A stretch of DNA of 64,000 bases from Pelobacter sp. (GTDB lineage Bacteria > Desulfobacterota > Desulfuromonadia > Geobacterales > Pseudopelobacteraceae): assembly GCA_030824515.1 (NCBI GenBank), contig JAVBXN010000019.1, forward strand, positions 1-64,000. The letters run 5' to 3'. Position 1 is the stretch's first letter. Every line of letters starts with the position of its first letter. Below the pieces are notes generated by a model that did no database searches, was not told where the DNA came from, and saw only the letters and a list, made by a program, of their open reading frames with translations. A program made the translations under genes and the position numbers. Of this stretch, positions 56,359-64,000 are shown in pieces.

Positions 56359-58773
56359 ATGAACATCAAAACGGGGATGAAGAGATTCATCCCCTGCTTT
56401 GTTATAATTATCGCAGCCATGCTCAGACCCGGCAACTGTCCGAACGCTGCGGTCTCCGGCGAGATGACGGCGCCCAAACCGGAGGAGGCAGCCTTTGCCG
56501 GATCGAAGAGCTGCCGCGAGTGTCACGAACGCTTCTATAAACTCTGGTCCGGTTCGTTTCACGGATTGGCAATGCAGCCCTACTACAGGGGCTTTGGTGA
56601 AGGCAAGATACAGCCGCAGCAGAAAGCGATCAGGATCGGCGAATACAGCTACCGGGCCGATCTCCAGCTGGACGCGGTGGTCGAAAAAGGCCCGGAAGGC
56701 GACCACAGCTATCCGATTGCGCATGTTATGGGAGGCAAGTACGTTTACTACTTCCTGACAGCCATGGACAAGGGCAGGCTGCAGACACTGCCTGTGGCAT
56801 ACGACTTGCGCAAGAACGAGTGGTTCGATACCGCCCTGTCCGCCGTCAGGCACATACCCGGCCGCCGCGAGACAAGCGCCCCCAACAGCTGGAAAGATGT
56901 TTCCTACACCTTTAACAGCGCCTGCAGGGACTGCCATGTCAGCCAGCGGGCCAGCTCTTTCAATCGCGACACCGACAGCTTCAGCACCTTCTGGAAAGAA
57001 CCGGGCATAAACTGCGAAACCTGCCACGGGCCTTCGGAGGAGCACAACCGGGTCCTTCGGGCTCTTCCCAAGGGTGAGAAACCGCTTGACTACAAGCTGG
57101 TCCGCACCAAGCTGTTCACGCCGGCGCAGCACAACGACTCCTGCAATTCCTGCCATGCCAAGGCGGCCCACCTCACCGAGGGTTACAAAGCTCCGGAGCG
57201 CTTCTTCGATCACTTCGATCTGGCAACCCTGGAAGACAGTGATTATTACCCCGACGGGCGCGATCTTGGCGAAAACTACACCATGACCTCCTGGATGCTG
57301 AGCCCCTGCGCGAAACAGGGACAGCTGCACTGCGTCACCTGCCATACCTCCAGCGGGCGTTACCGGTTTAGCAAGCCGGAGGACGCCAACAAGGTCTGCC
57401 TCCCCTGCCATGAGAAGCATGTCGGCAACCCGTTTCCACACACCCGCCACAAGACCGGCAGCGCCGGGTCGAACTGTGTATCCTGCCACATGCCGACCAC
57501 GGAATTCGCCCGTATGAAGCGCAGCGACCATTCGATGCTGCCCCCCATGCCCTCGGCAACGATCCGCTTCAACTCGCCCAATGCCTGCAATGGCTGCCAT
57601 GGCGACAAGAGCGCCGAATGGGCCGACAAAACCGTACGTTCCTGGCACGGCCGGGATTACCAGGCTCCCTACCTGAAGCGCGCAGCGCTGATCGACCGGG
57701 CCCGCAAAAAAGATTGGAGAGGCCTGGATGAGATTCTCGCCTATATCGCAGACAAGTCCAGGGACGAGATCTTCTCGGCCTCCATGATCAGGTTGCTGGA
57801 GGATGCGGACTTCAAGCGGACCACCCCCACGCTGCTGTCGGCCCTGAAAGACCCGTCGCCGCTGGTCAGGGGCGCGGCGGCCGACATCCTGGGGCGAAAC
57901 CCGGCGCCCGAGGTGCTGCAGGCTCTGACCCTGGCCACCGGTGACGAATACCGGCTGGTACGGGTGATGGCAGCCGGCTCCCTGTCGGCCTATCCCCAGT
58001 ACGAGCCGCAAAAGGAATCTGCCGAGCAGGTCGAAAAAGCCACCGCTGAATACCTGGAGGTGCTGGCGTCGCGGCCGGTCAGCTGGATAGCCAGCTACAA
58101 TCTGGGTAACTATTACCTGAACCGTGCCCAACCGCAAAAAGCGCTGGATGAATATCAACGCGCGCTGAAGCTGTCCGGCTCCGCCGTTATGCCGCGGGTG
58201 AACTCGGCCATAGCACAGGTTCAACTGGGCCGGAAGGACGAAGCCGAGGAATCTCTGACACAGGCGGTGGCGCTCTCACCGGAACAGGCCGTTGCCCATT
58301 ACAACTTGGCAATGCTGGCCGGGGAGCGCGGTGACCTGGCCAAGGCGGAAAAGCACCTCAGGTTGTCTTTCAGCATCGACCCTGGCATGTCCGACGCCGC
58401 TTTCCGGCTCTGCCTGCTGATGTCGGGCGAACGGATCAACGAGGGCATAGCCTGGTGTCGGAAAGCGGCCGAGACCAACCCCAATGAGCCTGGTTACGCA
58501 TATACCATGGCCGTTTCCCAGAGCCGCTCCGGAGATTTCGAGGGGGCGATCGGCACGCTTTCCGCGCTGATTGACCGCATCCCGTCCTTTGCCCAGGCAT
58601 ATCTTCTGCAGGGTGAACTGTACCAGATGTCCGGCAACGATGAATTGGCACTACTTGTGTATCACCGCATGACGGAAATGTTCGCAATCGGCGAGCAGTA
58701 TCGAAAGATTGCCCGCGAACGCATCGAGGCGTTGCGACCTTCGGGGACACCCGGCCCGGGCCCGATCCAATAA
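56359..58773 (+). CDS. Octaheme c-type cytochrome fused to HEAT-like and TPR repeats
   Basis: 804 residues from the ATG at 56359, preceded by AGAGGGG; the longer frame to 56323 lacks a ribosome site. The signal segment is IPCFVIIIAAMLRPGNCPNA. Eight CXXCH motifs occur within about 56.5-57.6 kb (CRECH, CRDCH, CETCH, CNSCH, CVTCH, CLPCH, CVSCH, CNGCH), spaced as in the cytochrome c554 / octaheme reductase family. HEAT-like helices follow (57.7-58.0 kb; VRGAAADILGRNPAPEVLQAL), then five or six TPR units (58.05-58.7 kb; ASYNLGNYYLNRAQPQKALDEY). The combination suggests a periplasmic or surface redox protein docking to a partner. The gap to the giant gene is 80 bases and to the next gene 36 bases. 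Substrate unknown. Confidence 0.92.
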   Translation: MNIKTGMKRFIPCFVIIIAAMLRPGNCPNAAVSGEMTAPKPEEAAFAGSKSCRECHERFYKLWSGSFHGLAMQPYYRGFGEGKIQPQQKAIRIGEYSYRADLQLDAVVEKGPEGDHSYPIAHVMGGKYVYYFLTAMDKGRLQTLPVAYDLRKNEWFDTALSAVRHIPGRRETSAPNSWKDVSYTFNSACRDCHVSQRASSFNRDTDSFSTFWKEPGINCETCHGPSEEHNRVLRALPKGEKPLDYKLVRTKLFTPAQHNDSCNSCHAKAAHLTEGYKAPERFFDHFDLATLEDSDYYPDGRDLGENYTMTSWMLSPCAKQGQLHCVTCHTSSGRYRFSKPEDANKVCLPCHEKHVGNPFPHTRHKTGSAGSNCVSCHMPTTEFARMKRSDHSMLPPMPSATIRFNSPNACNGCHGDKSAEWADKTVRSWHGRDYQAPYLKRAALIDRARKKDWRGLDEILAYIADKSRDEIFSASMIRLLEDADFKRTTPTLLSALKDPSPLVRGAAADILGRNPAPEVLQALTLATGDEYRLVRVMAAGSLSAYPQYEPQKESAEQVEKATAEYLEVLASRPVSWIASYNLGNYYLNRAQPQKALDEYQRALKLSGSAVMPRVNSAIAQVQLGRKDEAEESLTQAVALSPEQAVAHYNLAMLAGERGDLAKAEKHLRLSFSIDPGMSDAAFRLCLLMSGERINEGIAWCRKAAETNPNEPGYAYTMAVSQSRSGDFEGAIGTLSALIDRIPSFAQAYLLQGELYQMSGNDELALLVYHRMTEMFAIGEQYRKIARERIEALRPSGTPGPGPIQ

Positions 58774-58809
58774 AAATCATTTTATCATCCGTCAAGGAAA
58801 GGAAACAAA

Positions 58810-61599
58810 TTGATTCAGTTGACAAAACCCGCAACAAGACGGCTGCCGGTGGCACTGTTGGCCTTGATCCTGTTTATACTGGCTGTTTCCCTCCCGGCCC
58901 ATGCAGCTGATGTGATTATCGAAGGACGGGTGCTGACTGAAGCCGGCCCTCTGGCCAATGCATCAGTCTCCGCCTACCGCAGCTACGCTGACCTGCAGGA
59001 CGGCTCCGGACCGGTTGCCTTTGCTACCAGCAACAACGACGGACTGTACCGGCTGAATCTGCCGCCGGGCTCCTACTTCTTCACCGCCAACGGTGAAAGT
59101 GACGGCCGCAGATTCCATGCCTACCATGGCAGCAACCCGCTCACGGTAGCCAACGAGACCTTCTGGCTCGGCCTGCTGGCGACACCCCGTGACTTGCCGC
59201 CGGCCTATACAGATGGGCCGACCAGCCTGGAGGGGATCGTCACCTACAAGGGCAAACCGCTGTCAGGCGCCTATCTGGCACTTTACAAACCGGACAGCAA
59301 GAGCTTCAAGGGTTTGGGGGTCAGGACCGAATCGATCGGAGCCGACGGCAGGTTCAGGCTGAACCTGCAGCCCGGTTCCTACGTGGTGACCGCCAGGAAC
59401 ATCGAGAACGGCAAGAGCAACCGCCCGCTCCAGCAGGGCGATCTTTACTGCTACTTTTCCGGCAACCCGGTCGAAGTCAAACCGGATCGGAGGGCCCGGA
59501 TCGAGATGTCCTGCTACCCGAAAGGCAACCGGGACAACTTCGTCGCGACCAGGAAGATCAAATCCGACGTTCTCAACACCTATTCCGAACAACAGGCCTC
59601 CTCTAAATCAGGCATACGCGGAATCGTCACCGACCAGACCGGACAGCCGGTCGCCGGAATGAACGTACTGGCCTACCGCCTGACAACCCCGGTATTCATG
59701 ATGTACCATGTCTATCACGGCAGCGAACATTCGTCGCTGACCGACAAGCAGGGCAGATTCTTCATCCCGCTGGATTCGGACGGCGACTACGGACTTGTGG
59801 CGCGCGACACGCTGGGGGACGGCCCGCACCGCGGCGAGCTTTACGGACTTTACCAGGGAAATGTGCGCCACGCAGTAAGTCTGAAGCAGGGTCAAACCGT
59901 GGAGAACGTGTCCATCATCGTCGGCAGGGTCATGGATGACAGCGGGCAGTCCCCCGCCGAGGCGGCGCCGCAGGTCGTGGTCGGCACCACGGACGGCAAC
60001 CCGGTTGTGCTGAGCGATACGGTCATCACCCGGGACACGGTCTGGCAGGGAGAGATCATCATCCAGGGGGTGGTAGCGGTCAAGCGCGGAACCACTCTGC
60101 TGATCCGGCCGGGAACTACCGTCAGGTTCCGCAAGACGGACCGGGACAACAACGACGTGGGCGACGGGGAGATACTGGTTGAAGGGCGCCTGATCGCAAG
60201 GGGAACCCCGGAGAACAGAATCGTCTTCACCTCGGCCGAGGACAAACCGGCGGCCGGCGACTGGTCTTACCTGCAGTTCCTGGCTTCAAACAGGGGCAAC
60301 ATCATCGAGCACTGCCAGTTTGAATACGCCTTTGCGGGGGTGATGATCCATTATGCCGACGTGAAGATCCGAGATACGCTCTTCAGGAACAATAACCGGG
60401 GATTGCACTACAACACCGCCGACCTCGACGTCGATCACAGCACGTTCGTCAACAACCGCATCGGCATTAGATTCATGCGCATGGAAGGCAATGTGCGAAT
60501 AACCAACAACCATATCACCCGGAACGATATCGGCGTGCTTTTCGTGCGCCAGCACGTCAATGCGGTCAATTTCGAACAACTTAACCGCGGACAGGATATC
60601 CCAGCCTATCAGGGAAATAACATTCACGCCAACCGCAATTACAATTTTTCGCTGGGAGAGGAGCAGGAACGGGACATAAAGGTGTCGGGCAACTGGTGGG
60701 GAACCCCGTCATCAAGCGCCATTGCAGAACTGATGTACGACCGGAGCAAGAATCCCACGGTCAGCCGGATACAGTTCGAACCTTTTCTCGAAACCCCGGT
60801 GACAGGCGCGGGCGTACGGGGACTTTCCCCCGAGTTCATCTTCAAAAGCCCGGAAAAGAACGATTCGGGCGGCGACGAGCCGCCACAGGCCGGCGTACTT
60901 TCCGGACGCTTCCTCATGGCCGACGACAGGCCGCTTTCCGGCGCGCTGCTGTACCTGTACAACCTGAAGAGCGGCCCGCTCCCCTCTCTGGACCGCTACT
61001 GGCGCGTGCCAAACCATAGCGCCGAGATCGGCGCCGATGGGCGTTTCAGCATCCAGGCGCCGCCCGGCTTATACAGCATCGGCGCGATCAAACGCTCTAA
61101 CGGCCTGTATATCGGCCCACCGGAACTTGACGACCTGTTCATGCTTTACCTGGATGAAACCGGCCAGCCCAGGGCCTTCAGCCTGAAACCGGGAGCACTG
61201 CTCAATCTGGGCGATATCAGGGAACCCGCTCTCTCCTCCCGGAAAAAGGATCCATCGGAAGCGGCCACCTCGATTGAAGGAGTTATTACCGACCTCCAGG
61301 GAAAACCGCTGGAAGGCGTGCTGGTCTTTGCGTTCACCAGGCCGACTGTTGTCGGCAAACCGCTCTTCGTCTCCCAGCCCAGCGATGCCAGGGGGCATTT
61401 CAGACTGGCCCTCGCCGAAGGCGGCACTTACTACCTCAAGGCCCGCAGCAACCTGGGTGGAGGGCCACCCCAGACCGGGCTGATTATCGACGGCAACAAG
61501 CTGGAACCGCTGGTCAAGGTTTCGGTCAGCACCGGCGAGACCAGCGGCGGAGTCGTCCTCAAGACCAAGACCTTTCCGGGACGCGGGCGCAAGAAGTAA
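58810..61599 (+). CDS. Exported carboxypeptidase-regulatory-like and beta-helix protein
   Basis: 929 residues starting at TTG (58810) behind AAGGAAAGGA. Sec signal: LLALILFILAVSLPAHA. Three transthyretin-like CarboxypepD_reg domains (SLEGIVTYKGKPLSGAYLAL; GIRGIVTDQTGQPVAGMNVL and an N-terminal one) are followed by a right-handed parallel beta-helix of pectate-lyase/NosD type (about residues 400-660; RNNNRGLHYN, NRIGIRFM, NITNNH-like rungs and the closing SGNWWGTP). Two more regulatory-like domains end the chain (GVLSGRFLMADDRPLSGALL; SIEGVITDLQGKPLEGVLVF). No haem motif and no catalytic residues I can name. It looks like an extracellular binding or structural partner, possibly for a polysaccharide. 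Last gene of the likely operon. Confidence 0.88.
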   Translation: MIQLTKPATRRLPVALLALILFILAVSLPAHAADVIIEGRVLTEAGPLANASVSAYRSYADLQDGSGPVAFATSNNDGLYRLNLPPGSYFFTANGESDGRRFHAYHGSNPLTVANETFWLGLLATPRDLPPAYTDGPTSLEGIVTYKGKPLSGAYLALYKPDSKSFKGLGVRTESIGADGRFRLNLQPGSYVVTARNIENGKSNRPLQQGDLYCYFSGNPVEVKPDRRARIEMSCYPKGNRDNFVATRKIKSDVLNTYSEQQASSKSGIRGIVTDQTGQPVAGMNVLAYRLTTPVFMMYHVYHGSEHSSLTDKQGRFFIPLDSDGDYGLVARDTLGDGPHRGELYGLYQGNVRHAVSLKQGQTVENVSIIVGRVMDDSGQSPAEAAPQVVVGTTDGNPVVLSDTVITRDTVWQGEIIIQGVVAVKRGTTLLIRPGTTVRFRKTDRDNNDVGDGEILVEGRLIARGTPENRIVFTSAEDKPAAGDWSYLQFLASNRGNIIEHCQFEYAFAGVMIHYADVKIRDTLFRNNNRGLHYNTADLDVDHSTFVNNRIGIRFMRMEGNVRITNNHITRNDIGVLFVRQHVNAVNFEQLNRGQDIPAYQGNNIHANRNYNFSLGEEQERDIKVSGNWWGTPSSSAIAELMYDRSKNPTVSRIQFEPFLETPVTGAGVRGLSPEFIFKSPEKNDSGGDEPPQAGVLSGRFLMADDRPLSGALLYLYNLKSGPLPSLDRYWRVPNHSAEIGADGRFSIQAPPGLYSIGAIKRSNGLYIGPPELDDLFMLYLDETGQPRAFSLKPGALLNLGDIREPALSSRKKDPSEAATSIEGVITDLQGKPLEGVLVFAFTRPTVVGKPLFVSQPSDARGHFRLALAEGGTYYLKARSNLGGGPPQTGLIIDGNKLEPLVKVSVSTGETSGGVVLKTKTFPGRGRKK

Positions 61600-61851
61600 A
61601 CTATAACCGGACAATTTGTAAGCAGAGAATCAGACTCAACATGAGGAGGTGTGTTTCCAAGATAATTTCAGGTGTTTTCCACATGGTTATATGTTTATGG
61701 ACTCAACTGTGTTGCGTTCATAGCTGATATCTGTTAGAAGTGCAGGCTCGGTATTTAGTAATATTCAATGATATTTTATACATGATGGCATTGGGTAGTG
61801 AGGGCGGTTATCTCTTGCGAACCATTCAATCTATTACTTAACGGAGTCGGC

Positions 61852-62457
61852 ATGAAAGTTGTGATCAGCCTTGGGAGCTCACTGCTGGGTAAAGCCTTGC
61901 AGGATCAGTTACAACAACAGCCTGAAATATCCGAGGTGGTAGTGCTGAATCCCGACCGCGATCAAGAGTTTTCCGAGCCGGATTTTCTGATTACCGACGT
62001 CTATACCATAAAACAGAGCAAACCTGCATGTCTGTCCAGGTCAAAAACGCTTCTTCTCGATTACGGTCTCAGCGAAGACAGTATCGCCTGTCTGATCATC
62101 ACCAACAAGATCAACGGAATAATGAACATTGACGCAGACATGCGCCTTCTTTTAAAGGCGTTTCATGCAATAAACAACGGACAGATCTGGATAGACAATT
62201 GCAAAATCAAGGCATTGGTCAACTTCGCCGACAACACCAAGGATTCAATTATTGCCGGATGTTTGAGCAACAAGGAACGGGAAGTTGTCATGAATATTTC
62301 CCAGGGCCTCACTAACAAGGAAATTGCCTCACAACTCTTCATCAGTGAACAAACCGTAAAAACTCACATCAACAGCATTTTTAAAAAATTGAACATGACA
62401 CGTCGGACCCAGTTGGTTCCACTGGGAATAAAACTTAAAGAAGCCCTCATCTCCTGA
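61852..62457 (+). CDS. LuxR/NarL-type regulator with degenerate receiver domain
   Basis: 201 residues from the ATG at 61852 (ACGGAG ribosome site); the upstream frame to 61798 has no support. The C-terminal helix-turn-helix is a standard LuxR type: LSNKEREVVMNISQGLTNKE, then ISEQTVKTHINSIFKKL. The N-terminal half folds like a receiver, but the acidic pocket is missing (VVISLGSSLLG instead of a DD pair) and the conserved lysine is replaced (GIMNID). Only an Asp in LITDVY remains. It probably does not work by ordinary phosphorylation. It resembles CsgD-type regulators of matrix genes in this respect, by eye only. It stands alone, 252 bases downstream of the cytochrome/giant-protein unit, which it may regulate. 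Confidence 0.85.
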   Translation: MKVVISLGSSLLGKALQDQLQQQPEISEVVVLNPDRDQEFSEPDFLITDVYTIKQSKPACLSRSKTLLLDYGLSEDSIACLIITNKINGIMNIDADMRLLLKAFHAINNGQIWIDNCKIKALVNFADNTKDSIIAGCLSNKEREVVMNISQGLTNKEIASQLFISEQTVKTHINSIFKKLNMTRRTQLVPLGIKLKEALIS

Positions 62458-62863
62458 TTTATCCCAGGCCCTGCCAATAAATCCATTTCACTGCACATTT
62501 CTTTAATAATACTACTTAAGTTCTAGCCAACCAGCGATTTCTCCCATGGCGCCCCTGTCTTTTTACAAACAAATTATACCGTTATTTCGGATAGTTATAA
62601 AACCAGCCAGGTTATTTAATACTTTTCAGATGCTGAAAACAGGTCCTGATTATCAAACTTACGTTGTAGTTCGTTTTCCGAAAGAATTAGCCTGTTGACC
62701 GATTGTTAGTCGGTTTCCAACCTGTTACAACTGCTCTGCGTCGAAAAAATAATATGCCGACCGCCAGACGGAATTATGAGTATTCGGCGCAGCACCACTC
62801 TCCGCATATTGTTTTGTACTTGGTCGTCCAACTAAACGTCATTAAACCCAAGGAGGAATGAAA
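62458..62863 (+). other. Intergenic region upstream of small exported protein
   Basis: About 400 AT-rich bases without coding character. I looked for sigma-54 boxes, riboswitch cores (including the c-di-GMP type common in Geobacter) and palindromic operators and found none convincing. A small stem ACCGA / TCGGT sits at 62698-62713. The promoter of the following gene must lie here. Confidence 0.5.
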
Positions 62864-63211
62864 ATGAAAATCGTAAATATTTCAAAAAAAACTCTGCTTT
62901 GTATCTCACTGTTAGGCTTAACGGTTCCGTGCATGGCAAACGAGATTCCACAATCAGGAAAACATGTGCAACGTGTTGAACAGGAAGAAGCAATTGTTGT
63001 AAGTATCGATCAGAACTATGTCACCCTTCAATCGGTTGGAGACAAGGACAAAATATCTTCCATTCCATTCAGCAATACAGGTAGATTAAAAGTCGGAGAC
63101 AAGGTGATCGTAACCGGCAATACTTTTAAGATAAAAGATGATACCGGGAAAGCTGGCTCCGGCGGAGCTTCATCCGAGGATAAATTACCTGAGAACGGTA
63201 AAAAGCTGTAA
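62864..63211 (+). CDS. Small exported protein of unknown function
   Basis: 115 residues from the ATG at 62864, seven bases after AGGAGG; the in-frame ATG at 62858 is too close to the ribosome site. The signal peptide is TLLCISLLGLTVPCMA. The mature part is about 90 residues with a short beta-rich, OB-like core (AIVVSIDQNYVTLQS; GRLKVGDKVIVTGNTFKI) and a Gly/Ser/Lys-rich tail. Similar small periplasmic proteins bind ligands or stabilise partners, but I recognise no family. It is monocistronic, bounded by a long upstream region and a terminator at 63320. Confidence 0.8.
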   Translation: MKIVNISKKTLLCISLLGLTVPCMANEIPQSGKHVQRVEQEEAIVVSIDQNYVTLQSVGDKDKISSIPFSNTGRLKVGDKVIVTGNTFKIKDDTGKAGSGGASSEDKLPENGKKL

Positions 63212-63319
63212 AAGGAGCTCTGATTCACGTGCCGTTCAATTCCCGCTACACCGTCATTAGAACGGTTGCCGCTGCCGGCATGCATTAAACGACACAAAAC
63301 AAAATCAATGGAGAGATAG

Positions 63320-63367
63320 AAATGATGGGATATTCCGAATTGCTCGGTCTATCCCATCATTTTTTCC
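63320..63367 (+). terminator. Intrinsic terminator
   Basis: Perfect 13-base stem AAATGATGGGATA (63320-63332) / TATCCCATCATTT (63350-63362) with a 17-base loop, followed by TTT. It ends transcription of the small exported protein gene about 110 bases after its stop. Confidence 0.75.
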
Positions 63368-63405
63368 AATCGATTAAGCCTTCAAGATGGCATTAATCCA
63401 TGGCC

Positions 63406-63450
63406 AGCACATAATAAAGGCCCGCCAATGGCGGGCCTTTATTATGTGCT
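63406..63450. terminator. Bidirectional terminator, 21-base perfect inverted repeat
   Basis: AGCACATAATAAAGGCCCGCC is repeated exactly as its reverse complement after an AAT loop. A and T runs flank the GC core on both sides, so it can terminate the aminotransferase on the minus strand and anything reading in on the plus strand. Confidence 0.9.
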
Positions 63451-63471
63451 GATTATCTGAGAAGCAAATCA

Positions 63472-64000
63472 TTAAGCCAGATCTTGCACTCCCTGATAAA
63501 TGATATCGAACAGTTCCTGGATATTTTCCTCGGCAATACAGGAAAAAGCGATACGCAGGTCCGTTTTGGTGGTGGAAATGGCACCGACCCCGTATTTATC
63601 CAGCAAATGGACACGCAACTTTTCAGCTTCCACGGTTTTCAATTTCAGGCACATGAAATAACCGGAGTTGAATGGGTAGTAATCCCATGCTTTCTGATAT
63701 TTGTCGCTGTTGAGCACCTGTTTGGTTTTCAGCGCGCGACCTTTCATTACCTGGAATTTTTCCTCCTTCTGGGCAAGGAATTGTGGTGAGCGAAGCGCCT
63801 CGATGACAAAAGTCTGGGAAGGATGCGGACAGTTGGAGATCTTGGCACGGATAATACCCATGGCCTTCTTTTCAAGGGCGGTTATGACCGGAGCATTTTC
63901 ATAACCGTTGCCATCGGCAAAGGTAATAAAGCCGGTACGGAAACCCCAGACAAACTCTTCCTTGGTAGCGCCATCCAGCTTGATTGCCAGGATGCGCGGA
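63472..64000 (-). CDS. Class I/II aminotransferase, N-terminus beyond window
   Basis: C-terminal 175 residues of a PLP-dependent aminotransferase; the start lies beyond base 64000. The segment ILAIKLDGATKEEFVWGFR is followed by FRTGFITFADGNG and NCPHPSQTFVIEAL. A C-terminal small domain (YYPFNSGYFMCLKL; GVGAISTTKTDLRIAFSCI) carries the substrate-carboxylate arginine in LRIAFS. The PLP-binding lysine should be further upstream, outside the window. Family clear, substrate unknown. It ends just after the bidirectional terminator and is convergent with the small exported protein gene. Confidence 0.88.
   Translation of the reverse strand, partial: PRILAIKLDGATKEEFVWGFRTGFITFADGNGYENAPVITALEKKAMGIIRAKISNCPHPSQTFVIEALRSPQFLAQKEEKFQVMKGRALKTKQVLNSDKYQKAWDYYPFNSGYFMCLKLKTVEAEKLRVHLLDKYGVGAISTTKTDLRIAFSCIAEENIQELFDIIYQGVQDLA

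Noticed and set aside
56164-58224. 686-codon open frame on the minus strand
   Set aside because: Antisense to the octaheme cytochrome; rich in Gly/Arg/Val as expected for a GC-rich shadow frame.
61798-61851. Longer N-terminus of the LuxR regulator and a -24/-12 box at about 61805-61820
   Set aside because: The first 18 codons have no ribosome site, while ACGGAG precedes 61852; the GG and GC of the supposed sigma-54 box are one base out of register.
62458-62857. c-di-GMP (GEMM) riboswitch before the small exported protein
   Set aside because: Geobacter uses these often, so I looked for the conserved core and tetraloop-receptor sequences and found neither.
63321-63395. 24-codon open frame starting ATGATGGGA
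   Set aside because: It coincides with a perfect 13-base terminator stem and has no coding features.

Overview
The window reads as chromosomal DNA of a Geobacteraceae-like member of the Desulfuromonadota. The support is indirect: two very large multiheme c-type cytochromes plus an octaheme one, CxxxxCH haem motifs, a chemosensory cluster beside a 27-haem cytochrome, two good -24/-12 (sigma-54) promoters, and the gene order leuS-lptE-holA next to rpsT. Species cannot be fixed from the sequence alone. Base composition is moderate in the housekeeping and chemotaxis genes, clearly AT-rich at 32.7-33.5 kb, and GC-rich from about 35.7 to 61.6 kb.

Layout. 1-2 kb: a methyl-accepting chemotaxis protein (cut by the left edge) and cheW, behind a sigma-54 promoter and three TGTGACATGTCACA-like palindromes, next to an NtrC-family regulator (2.2-3.9 kb). 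4-13 kb: housekeeping genes, namely ppx/gppA, pnp with a large leader hairpin, rpsO, divergent rpsT, holA, lptE and leuS. 12.9-15.1 kb: a 27-haem cytochrome made of nine triheme modules. 15.1-25.6 kb: a ten-gene chemosensory operon on the minus strand (DUF4388-receiver protein, CheY-like, CheA, ExeA-type ATPase, long CheW, receiver, CheW, HEAT protein, CheR, CheB). Its last gene ends inside an intrinsic terminator. 25.7-31 kb: der, era, glnS, miaB. 31-38.6 kb: a HAD phosphatase, a DUF3047 protein, an AT-rich orphan, a YtxH protein, dbpA, tRNA-Thr(CGU), an NlpC/P60-SPOR hydrolase, a DUF1015 protein and a sirtuin.

38.7-61.6 kb is the most distinctive part: a sigma-54 promoter followed by four same-strand genes for exported proteins. 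They are a 33-haem cytochrome, a roughly 4,180-residue mosaic of beta-propeller, fibronectin III, DUF2341, LamG-like and carbohydrate-binding-like modules, an octaheme cytochrome fused to HEAT/TPR repeats, and a carboxypeptidase-regulatory/beta-helix protein. I infer a surface-exposed redox apparatus in which cytochromes are coupled to a giant scaffold or adhesin. A LuxR-type regulator with a degenerate receiver domain and a small exported protein follow. A class I/II aminotransferase, cut by the right edge, is convergent behind a perfect 21-bp inverted-repeat terminator.

Working together: the minus-strand half holds translation, RNA-decay and signalling operons. The plus-strand locus at 38.8-61.6 kb looks like one transcription unit for extracellular electron transfer or mineral/polymer attachment. 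Its substrate and assembly cannot be read from sequence.
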